DNA of 61,078 nt from Vampirovibrionales bacterium (lineage in GTDB: Bacteria; Cyanobacteriota; Vampirovibrionia; Vampirovibrionales; Vampirovibrionaceae). Shown in pieces: positions 55,001 through 61,078 of the stretch. Below the pieces are notes generated by a model. It was not told the DNA's origin, searched no databases, and saw only the letters and a list, made by a program, of their open reading frames with translations. The stretch spans positions 1-61,078 of the forward strand of contig JAJCZA010000011.1 in NCBI GenBank assembly GCA_029262635.1, written 5' to 3'. The position numbers were made by a program, and so were the translations under genes. Positions within the stretch are counted from its first letter, which is position 1; the number at the start of each line of letters is the position of its first letter.

Positions 55001-57183
55001 ATGCAGGAACCTCAACTATTGAGATTAAATCCAGTGTTTCAAAAGATGTTCATCTGAACGATCCAGTAGACAACAATGATTCCGCAACCTTACTTGATAT
55101 TTCAGCAGCTGAATTTGGGCGTCTTATTGCCTCTCATGTTGAAATAGGCAGTCTGGATAATAGCGGTGATATGACTTTAGTTAACAGTTTGGATTTATCA
55201 GGACGAAAAAGTATTGATGGCGGCGCATTTGATCTGACCTTGAACGCCGGCGGCAGTTATATTAGTTCAGGGAATAGCATTTTCCTGGATCGAGATTCTC
55301 TTTATCTTGATGGTACGAACGACTATCTGGCGATTAATAATTTATTTGAAAATGCGCAGGATATTTCTGACTTAACGGTTGTTATGTGGGTTCGAAGTAC
55401 GGACACGGAAGCCGGCATTATTGATTTTGATCGAAGCGAATTTTATTCGTTAGGCATTAATTTTGCGAGTACGACGGGTAATGGAACTGTTTCCTGGGAT
55501 ACGAATGCGGGCAGTACGGTTCATGATTTTGGCAGTACGACTCGGGTCGATGACGGTCAGTGGCATCAGGTTGTTGCGACGTTCGACGCTTCTGGTGCGA
55601 TGGATAAAGCGATTTATATTGATGGCGGATTGGATAACGAAATCAACGCCCATGGTGGAGCTAATCTGGGAAAAAACGTCACCCGCTTTGGCTTTGTTGG
55701 GGATGGATCAGAGGCCCCTGCATTTAATGGTGCTCGGAATAGTCTGTACTATGCGGGGCAAATTGATGAAGTTCGTGTTTATGATCGGGCATTGACCGCA
55801 GGAGAAATAAGCACCCTGTACAATAACGGTGTTGGGACAAGCGTAGACGGTACGGAAGCGAACCTGAGCTTTGGATATAATTTTGATGAAGCAACGGGAA
55901 CGAATGTTGCTGATATGTCCGGTAGTGGAAATAATGGAACCTTGTTTAATAGCCCTCAGTGGGTACAGGGTAAAAACTTGATCATCAATGCGGGTGGTTC
56001 AGTGGATACCGGACATATTATGGGCGAGGGATCCGATATCACTATCACCGCAAATTATAGGGGAGTCAGCGGTACGATTAATACAAGTGGAAACCTGTTG
56101 GCAACCGGTAATGGTACGCTAACGTTAAAAACACTTGAAAATCCCCCGGCCCCTGAAACGTTTGATACGGTGGATCCTGAGCCAATGCTTCGGGATAATA
56201 GTGGAAGCCATGACGTCAATGCCGGTTCAGGAAATTTTCCCGTCATTGAATGGGCAAACGCTCTCAATGAACCAACACCAGCAAATTATACAAGCAGTTT
56301 ATCGCCCGAATCTATCGTTGAGGTTTCTTACGGTCTTTTAGAAAACTTTCAGTCTGCAAGTATTGCTTACGGTGGTGGAACCTTCAAAGTTGAAGGCAAA
56401 GATTTGGGTGAAGTTGCCTATGTTGTTCAGCCAGGCTCAAATCGGGTGATTGTTATGGATACCCGTACCAACAGAGTCATTGCTGAAATTATTGTGGGTG
56501 AACGTCCTACTAGCATCTCAGTGACGGGTAAAAAAGATATAGCTGTTGTCACTAATTCGGAGAGTAATACGGTTTCTATTATTAATACCGATAATTACGA
56601 CGTTCAATCCACCATTCAGGTCGGAGAACAACCCCGTAGTGTTGTTGTTAATGAAGAAGGCAGTAAGGCCTATGTCGCTAATTTTGGCGATGGAACAATT
56701 ATGGTCGTTGATCCGTTAAGCGCAAGTGTTATAAAGACAATACCCATTGGTGGTAAGCCGGTCGCTGTATCGATTAGCCCAGACGGAAAATGGGTGTATG
56801 CCGCCGATTATCGGGGAAACAAGATTCTAGTGATCGATACGAAGAAAGAAACGGTAACACGTGAAATCAATGTTGGCAAAGGGCCAAAATCTATTGCCGT
56901 AAGTCCTGGAGGACGGGTTCTCTATGTGGCTAATTATCTTGACAGCTCTATTTCGATTATCGATACTCGTGTCGATGAAGTAAAGCACACTATCAAAGTG
57001 AGCAACCGTCCTTATGGCGTTAGTGTCAGTGATGACGGACGGAAGGTCTATATCGCAAACCGAAGTCAAAATTTAGTTGAGGTTGTTGACGCTGTTTCAT
57101 TGACAATTCGTCGCCGTATTAGGCCAGAAAAACTAAAGAACAGATTTGGAGTCTCTCAGGAAAAAGTTTCAGCCCGTCAGTAA
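52033..57183 (+). CDS. Giant TPS-type adhesin with two LamG domains and YVTN beta-propeller
   Basis: 1716 residues. An extended N-terminus with hydrophobic signal core (about 68-92, LCLVLALLGILSNAPVEALP) leads to a filamentous-haemagglutinin secretion domain (about 93-270; ILGSIQSNGKLLLVNSSGIHIG corresponds to the NPNGI region). A right-handed beta-helix-like stretch follows. LamG/concanavalin-like domains lie at about 678-880 and 1089-1290; they share SEFYSLGINF, RFGFVGDGSEA and YDRAL blocks and are clearly duplicates. The C-terminus (about 1450-1690) is a YVTN-type propeller of about six blades (YVVQPGSNRVIVMDTRTNRV and similar). It is probably exported by a TpsB porin, not present here, to the cell surface for adhesion. 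Confidence 0.85.
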   Translation: MKLSYQMNSSRQSSGVTPGIIRTGGNCHRYISFVDGRLVSIETAKKDLFDISTLYGLLNQVWTASRLGFSKLCLVLALLGILSNAPVEALPQGYDVISGDVTFNIDGNNMTIISTSDKAIINYNQFNVTQGESVHFILPGSTSSVLNRVIGNNPTSILGSIQSNGKLLLVNSSGIHIGATANINTAGFLASTLNVSNANYMADKLVFSRESGLMPSGVINEGNIEGEDFVVLAGASVRNDGTIIVPEGRVELVVGEKITVSLGESVAAEVVVNKALKQKVDDIQDAIINTGTIDAHIIELQAQLEQDMYNSVVNQEGIIKGTRVAMEGGIIRILGESDGDAVVHNTGTIEAETVTISADRVIQSGNILADGFDGQNAGVVEIQSSTETILKKGSLTSARGQGQDSNGGEITIWSDKDTEFDTGAVIDVRGGDISGDGGFVEVSGKETVQFKGQAFGEAVEGTDGEILIDPVNILIQNGGAFDPQAGASFNGFSLITLLADNDITVNSPFDTNVATGNSGAALTMRAGNDININAALTSHNARIELVADSDGNDLGGININANLGTNNGNLLLQGATVDINANVNAGTGTVFIKPSTSNPDITVAGATDNNDLAGVRLDISAAEMNRIQTDTLSIGEETLNNDIRLLGNIDVSTDTGYHLGFLTNGDFDGNGKTISLGSVFSGLEFDGVNDFLAIQNLLYNSANSINELTVVTWLKTTDPGVTSLVDFDRSEFYSLGINFHSGGADNGKVSFDTYATAGGIKDFSSNTRIDDGKVHGIAARFNASQLNEKSIFIDGTLDAQGDQYGTNVALGKNVNRFGFVGDGSEATAFNGTRNNVYFDGVIQGVQIYDRALADGEISTLHNNGPGAIGPQPNLVLGYDFTQGSGPTVTDFSGSGNTGTIVGATRVTGHDLNIQAGGNVSTGTIISDGRVVDIQAGNHLTVTGNISGNSNLVADASKNNIGNLVINGVLNSSHTPIELTGAQIDINQTVNAGTSTIEIKSSVSKDVHLNDPVDNNDSATLLDISAAEFGRLIASHVEIGSLDNSGDMTLVNSLDLSGRKSIDGGAFDLTLNAGGSYISSGNSIFLDRDSLYLDGTNDYLAINNLFENAQDISDLTVVMWVRSTDTEAGIIDFDRSEFYSLGINFASTTGNGTVSWDTNAGSTVHDFGSTTRVDDGQWHQVVATFDASGAMDKAIYIDGGLDNEINAHGGANLGKNVTRFGFVGDGSEAPAFNGARNSLYYAGQIDEVRVYDRALTAGEISTLYNNGVGTSVDGTEANLSFGYNFDEATGTNVADMSGSGNNGTLFNSPQWVQGKNLIINAGGSVDTGHIMGEGSDITITANYRGVSGTINTSGNLLATGNGTLTLKTLENPPAPETFDTVDPEPMLRDNSGSHDVNAGSGNFPVIEWANALNEPTPANYTSSLSPESIVEVSYGLLENFQSASIAYGGGTFKVEGKDLGEVAYVVQPGSNRVIVMDTRTNRVIAEIIVGERPTSISVTGKKDIAVVTNSESNTVSIINTDNYDVQSTIQVGEQPRSVVVNEEGSKAYVANFGDGTIMVVDPLSASVIKTIPIGGKPVAVSISPDGKWVYAADYRGNKILVIDTKKETVTREINVGKGPKSIAVSPGGRVLYVANYLDSSISIIDTRVDEVKHTIKVSNRPYGVSVSDDGRKVYIANRSQNLVEVVDAVSLTIRRRIRPEKLKNRFGVSQEKVSARQ

Positions 57184-57205
57184 AAATAGTAATTATACAT
57201 TCACA

Positions 57206-57229
57206 GATCAACTTTTGGGAGGCAGTCAA
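57206..57229 (+). repeat. Third copy of the ppc-flanking repeat (R3)
   Basis: GATCAACTTTTGGGAGGCAG then TCAA, 22 bases after the adhesin stop. R2 and R3 are in inverted orientation around the adhesin gene, as R1 and R2 are around ppc. Confidence 0.6.
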
Positions 57230-57239
57230 CCCTTTCCTC

Positions 57240-58358
57240 TTATTTTCTTGGAATAACGGAGTGAATGGGATTTACATCCAGCTTATCATCTAGCATAAAG
57301 AGTTCCGCCAGAGAACGAGCGTATTCATAGCTGTACTTGCGGTCCATCAGGTCAATTTTTGAAGCCATTTCAGCCATTCGGCCTTCGAACTCTTCCACCG
57401 TAATCTCTGTATCTTCTTCACCTGTCAAAAATAGTTCCCGTTCTTCCAGAACCGTGTTTTTATCATGATCGATTTTACCCAGTTTCTGGTTACGCTCGGA
57501 TGAAATGGTGTTGTAGACTTTACTCCGAACAATTTCTTTCATTGTGGGATCAAGCCCTTGGGTTTCTCCCGTTCCGTAAATCTCTTCAGAATTTCTATCG
57601 TATTCAACAGGCTGGTTTGTTTCGGGTTCTGGAGACTGGTAAACTTCGGGTTCGGGGGTGGGTTCTATCACTTCATTAACGGCTTCTCTAATCGGATTGA
57701 CTTCTGGCACTTCTTCTCTATTATCTGGCGGCTCTTTACCGACTAATCCAGGGGGCCCTTCAGTCTCCTCCTCCTCTTCCGTTTCACGAATCGTGATTGT
57801 AGCAAAAGGATTTTCTTCCTCAGGGAGTGATTCTTCACCTTCCGCTGGCTCAACTTCTCCTGCCGCTTCACCGGATTCTATTCCCTCGTTCTCCTCTCCT
57901 TCCGCTGGCTCAACTTCTCCCTCAGCTTCGCCGGATTCTGGTATTTCAGGCGTGCCGGTTTCATCAACTGATTCGATTCCATCTACAGTATCATCGTCGC
58001 TTTCGGCTGAATCTAATTCAGCGGTATCTGATTTTTTTACTAATCCTGGCGGCCCGCCTTTGTCCTGTAAGCCGGGTGGAAGATCACCATCTTCATTGTC
58101 ATCATCGGCTTTTTTGCTGTCATTCTCTTTTTGAAGAGAAGAGGCCTCTGTATTTCCCAGTGCTCCTAAATCAAGATTAGAGGTTTCAAATAGAGCGGTA
58201 TCCATTTTGGCAAACATCCCACCGGCAGGTTGAGAGTCTTGAGAAGGATTTTCTTTTTTTTGCGTAGGCTGCTGTTTCGGGCTTTTTTCCTTATCCTCCT
58301 TCTTATTCACATCAGTGCCCGCTTGAAACGGGTTCGGGTTGATATTAATCATATCCAC
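57240..58358 (-). CDS. Acidic low-complexity protein with PPGL motifs and one EF-hand loop
   Basis: 372 residues, strongly acidic. The N-terminal ~50 residues are Lys/Gln/Pro-rich. Residues ~90-215 contain three PPGL elements (DLPPGL, GGPPGL, EGPPGL) and a duplicated SGEAEGEVEPAEGEE-like block. A proline-rich stretch follows. The C-terminal ~120 residues look folded and include DHDKNTVLEERE (about 300-311), a canonical EF-hand calcium loop with acidic residues at positions 1, 3 and 12 and Asn at 5. No signal peptide. It is convergent with the adhesin gene. Confidence 0.7.
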   Translation of the reverse strand: MDMININPNPFQAGTDVNKKEDKEKSPKQQPTQKKENPSQDSQPAGGMFAKMDTALFETSNLDLGALGNTEASSLQKENDSKKADDDNEDGDLPPGLQDKGGPPGLVKKSDTAELDSAESDDDTVDGIESVDETGTPEIPESGEAEGEVEPAEGEENEGIESGEAAGEVEPAEGEESLPEEENPFATITIRETEEEEETEGPPGLVGKEPPDNREEVPEVNPIREAVNEVIEPTPEPEVYQSPEPETNQPVEYDRNSEEIYGTGETQGLDPTMKEIVRSKVYNTISSERNQKLGKIDHDKNTVLEERELFLTGEEDTEITVEEFEGRMAEMASKIDLMDRKYSYEYARSLAELFMLDDKLDVNPIHSVIPRK

Positions 58359-58658
58359 AAATACTCTTCATTTCCCTCTTACTCTTTCTCTTTCTCTTTC
58401 GATTTTTATAAATCGAACGGATCCATGACGGACTCATTCCTAACATAAACGAACTGAATGCTCTATTTCTCTCTATACAAATAATAAAAACAATTTTTAC
58501 CCTGAAATTGCTGGAAAGATTCTTAAGACATCCTTAAGATAGTCACTTTACAAACATTAAGAACATGATTATAATTAAACAAAAGAGAGCGACCGGCCTT
58601 CTACTACCTTGAGGGCCTGTTGAGTTTAAAAAGAAGAGGGACTGGGGGGAAGTTCTGT

Positions 58659-59339
58659 ATGATCTTAAAAACCTTGAAAAAAATCGGTAAAAAAAAGTTT
58701 GTTCTTCCTGAACGTCCCAAAGAACCGTCTATTCGGTTTGGTGAGAACCTGGGTGATCTTGGGCAAGAACTGATTTTTGCGATCAAGTATTATAATCTCC
58801 AAAAAGCTTCGGCCTTAATCGAGGCCGGTGCCAATGTGAATATCTCAAACCACCGGCAAGACACCCCGCTAATTTGGGCCGCCCTTACAGGGCAAGTGGA
58901 TATTACCATTGCCTTGCTTAAAAATGGGGCTGATGTTCACTACAAAAACGCTTCCGGGTCATCTGCCTTAACCTTAGCGGCTCGGACAGGACGGGTTCAA
59001 ATTATTGATTTACTGGTGGCTTGGCAGGCAGATGTGAATTGCAGAAACAACACGGGGCGAACGCCTTTAATGGAAGCGGCCATGCAAGAGCATCAGGCTT
59101 TGATCCGTCAGCTTATTACTCTAGGGGCCGAAATTAACGCCCAATCTAACTCTGGCAAAACCGCCTTGATGGAAGCTGTCATTAAAGATAATTTGCCCAT
59201 TGTCAAAACCCTGATTGTTGAAGAGGCCAAAATTAACTTAAAGGATAAATACAGACGAACAGCACTTGATTTTGCAAAAGCAGAAGCTGTTCAAGAGTTT
59301 TTAAAAAATAACGGTGCCGTAAAAGGATTTATCATTTAA
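58659..59339 (+). CDS. Ankyrin-repeat protein
   Basis: 226 residues from ATG 58659, chosen over the in-frame TTG at 58620 because GGGGGGA lies 8 bases upstream of the ATG. The basic N-terminus (LKTLKKIGKKKF) and a linker precede about five regular ankyrin repeats (about 45-222): TPLIWAALTGQVDITIALLKNGADV, SALTLAARTGRVQIIDLL, TPLMEAAMQEHQALIRQLITLGAEI and TALMEAVIKDNLPIVKTL are cores. These repeats are more canonical than those at 15625. Upstream, 58359-58658 holds a CT-rich tract, the hairpin TTCGATTT/AAATCGAA and no other clear signal. Confidence 0.82.
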   Translation: MILKTLKKIGKKKFVLPERPKEPSIRFGENLGDLGQELIFAIKYYNLQKASALIEAGANVNISNHRQDTPLIWAALTGQVDITIALLKNGADVHYKNASGSSALTLAARTGRVQIIDLLVAWQADVNCRNNTGRTPLMEAAMQEHQALIRQLITLGAEINAQSNSGKTALMEAVIKDNLPIVKTLIVEEAKINLKDKYRRTALDFAKAEAVQEFLKNNGAVKGFII

Positions 59340-59364
59340 GGCCAAGAGACTTCCAAGAAAGATT

Positions 59365-59410
59365 CCTCTTCCATCCGAAGCCGAGTAAAACGGCTGGGGA
59401 CAAGAAGAGG
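59365..59410. terminator. Convergent hairpin between the ankyrin and haemagglutinin-like genes
   Basis: CCTCTTC (59365-59371) pairs with GAAGAGG (59404-59410) and inner AGCCG/CGGCT pairs as well. No T run follows on either strand, so it would be a weak or Rho-assisted terminator. Confidence 0.5.
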
Positions 59411-59439
59411 AATACAATCAATGTTCTTAATCGTTTTGA

Positions 59440-61078
59440 TTATTGAGCAACCCCATTATAAAGAAGGGCACCATCTTGTCCCGGTGTTCCACCACTGCCT
59501 GTGGTTCCCCCGGTTCGATAGAAGTTACCTGAACCGCCTGGGGATGTACTTTCGTTATCAATGGTTAAAGTGGTGCCGTAATTAAACCGAACATCACCGC
59601 CGTCGCCACTGACGCCACGGCGTCCGGTGTTTCCGCCTCGGACATCAAAGAACCATCCATTTGAACCAGAGTCATTTAAATCAATGTAAGAACCCGACGT
59701 CATGGTAATGGTTCCACCGTCACCACCAGTTCGGCGGTTTCGGGTGAATGACGCCCCTCTGGCTTTGATTGAATCATTACCTGGATCGGTGTTAATGGTG
59801 ATCCCTTGAGCATCGATGGTTACATTTCCGCCGTTGCCGTTGGGTGTATTACGGTCGCTTTGCATCACACTGTCGAGATCAATATGGGATGTTGTGTTCA
59901 TTGTAAACGAGCCCAATGCGTTAATATCAACGGTGCCACCATTGCCATTGACTCCGTTTCTGACAAATCCTTCGCCATTAATGTCGGCGTTGAAGGTAAC
60001 ATCGCCAACCGCATTGACGGTAAATGTACCGCCCGAACCACCTTGTCCTGACGAGGCTCCTTCAAAATTGATGGTATTGTCTACCGTCAGGTCATTGGCC
60101 GCCGTAATAGTGATATTACCGCCGTTTAAGCTAGCAGCCAAACCATCTGTCGTTAAGGAACTGTTCACATCAATGGTGGAACCTGCTCCATTACTGACTA
60201 GGTCAATCTCATAACCGCGAACCGTATTGTTCACATTTAAATCACCGGTTTCGGATTCAAGAACCCAATGGGTCTGCGCATCATCTAAAGCGATATTATT
60301 GGTCAGAGTCCCGCCGGTCAAATGGATAGTCCCACCCGAGGAAGTACCGGACACATCGTAATTATTGACACCAAAGCTCGACGTATTGGCATTGCCATTA
60401 ATGGACGCGTTAATGGTTCCGCCCTGCCCTACGCTCGAAGAGGCTGTCAACGCACCCAGAATCGATAAGCTGTTACCATTGATGCTGATCACATTGTTCG
60501 TGCTTCCCGTCGAAGAGCCGCTGGTATCCAGAATACCCGTACCGGAAATGGTGAGTAACCCAGCCGCTGTGGCATCAATATTCCCGCCCAGCAATCCGGC
60601 TTGGCCTGCCGCATTAACATTGCCCGCAATGGTCATGTTGTTTGCCGAATTGAGGACAATTTGGCCACCCGCGCCCTGGTTGTTAAAAATGTCACCAATG
60701 CCGCCGCTGGCGCTGACGAGACTGCCATTGTTAATGTTCAGATTTCCGCTGGTGGTCAGCAATTCCACATAACCGCCTGGATCATTGGCGTAAAAGCCTG
60801 ATGCGTTGACCCGACCATTGACATTCATGCTGGCGGCACTAATAGAAACTCGGTTTTGTCCATTGGTTGCCGATGCGTTGACCGGATTCCCCCGGCTATC
60901 GATTTTACTAAAGGCATTGTCGGTAAAACTACCAATCACGTTAATATCGATGTTTCCCCCATTACCTTGGGTGGCACCGGCTGTGTTTAAACCGCCGTGG
61001 GCATAGATTCGGCCCGCTCGTTCTTCCGTGGCACTGCCGTTGTTGGTCATGGTATTGGCCACAATGTTAATGTTTCCG
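59440..61078 (-). CDS. Filamentous-haemagglutinin-like beta-helix protein (5' end outside window)
   Basis: At least 546 residues of an open frame that continues past the right edge; the ATG at 61062 lies inside a beta-helix repeat (GNINIVANTM reads through it) and is not the start. The chain is a run of Gly/Asn/Thr/Ser-rich beta-helix strands (GGNIDINVIGSF, GGQIVLNSANNMTIAGNV, GGNITITAANDLTVDN) like those after the secretion domain of TPS exoproteins. The C-terminus ends QDGALLYNGVAQ without an anchor. It differs from the giant adhesin in lacking LamG or propeller domains in the part seen. Confidence 0.82.
   Translation of the reverse strand, partial: GNINIVANTMTNNGSATEERAGRIYAHGGLNTAGATQGNGGNIDINVIGSFTDNAFSKIDSRGNPVNASATNGQNRVSISAASMNVNGRVNASGFYANDPGGYVELLTTSGNLNINNGSLVSASGGIGDIFNNQGAGGQIVLNSANNMTIAGNVNAAGQAGLLGGNIDATAAGLLTISGTGILDTSGSSTGSTNNVISINGNSLSILGALTASSSVGQGGTINASINGNANTSSFGVNNYDVSGTSSGGTIHLTGGTLTNNIALDDAQTHWVLESETGDLNVNNTVRGYEIDLVSNGAGSTIDVNSSLTTDGLAASLNGGNITITAANDLTVDNTINFEGASSGQGGSGGTFTVNAVGDVTFNADINGEGFVRNGVNGNGGTVDINALGSFTMNTTSHIDLDSVMQSDRNTPNGNGGNVTIDAQGITINTDPGNDSIKARGASFTRNRRTGGDGGTITMTSGSYIDLNDSGSNGWFFDVRGGNTGRRGVSGDGGDVRFNYGTTLTIDNESTSPGGSGNFYRTGGTTGSGGTPGQDGALLYNGVAQ

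Overview
The window (about 61 kb) looks like a chromosome segment of a motile, diderm, lipopolysaccharide-making bacterium. LPS genes (lpxI-lpxB, kdsD-kdsC) sit beside a flagellar switch/stator operon that uses a FliY-type (CheC plus FliN) protein and a YvyF-like protein, an arrangement better known from Firmicutes, Thermotogae and spirochaetes. At least seven unrelated hypothetical proteins also share a short N-terminal aromatic motif (x-F-x-G, for example MQISPxTQPRFG). I associate that combination with the non-photosynthetic cyanobacterial sister class Vampirovibrionia/Melainabacteria. This assignment is an inference from gene content, with no phylogeny behind it.

Layout. 1-598: 3' part of a gene encoding a Gly-Asn-Ala repeat protein. 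0.8-9.7 kb: housekeeping (PlsC-like acyltransferase, CrcB fluoride channel, phosphofructokinase, HD phosphohydrolase), a YvyF-like flagellar protein and lipid A genes lpxI-lpxB. 9.7-15.5 kb: a leftward motA-motB-fliL-fliM-fliY operon followed by a low-complexity protein. 15.6-24.6 kb: accessory region of ankyrin, membrane, GT39-like and F-x-G motif proteins; two of the motif-protein genes are preceded by leader-peptide attenuators. 25-31 kb: ftsEX, a Gfo/Idh/MocA oxidoreductase, a pilin-like protein, a monothiol glutaredoxin and leuCD. 31.3-40 kb: an F-x-G protein, tRNA-Ser(GGA) with 82-bp tandem repeats at its 3' side, ligA, a thioredoxin-CDF transporter pair, a distant paralogue of the attenuated membrane protein and a TPR-metalloprotease. 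40-48 kb: VWA and OB-fold secreted proteins, kdsD-kdsC, a CmcI-like methyltransferase, trhO and ppdK. 48.5-61 kb: an A+T-rich ppc gene bracketed by inverted repeats, a giant TPS-type adhesin with two LamG domains and a YVTN propeller, an acidic EF-hand protein, an ankyrin protein and part of a second haemagglutinin-like protein.

The most striking observation is three transcription attenuators of classical trp-type design: a short translated leader rich in particular amino acids, competing pairings and an intrinsic terminator. Two tandem aromatic leaders (RYYWWFPP and SFYWSWYGF cores) precede a hypothetical membrane protein at 20352. One Met/Cys leader (NMMMCCMMC core) precedes a hypothetical protein at 24579 (minus). 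None precedes a recognisable biosynthetic gene, so amino-acid starvation may control surface or effector-like proteins here. A second network is suggested by four sigma-28-like promoters (TNNA-N15-GYCGATAA) upstream of the YvyF-like gene, a low-complexity protein, the pilin-like gene and the giant adhesin, which would link adhesion to flagellar gene expression.
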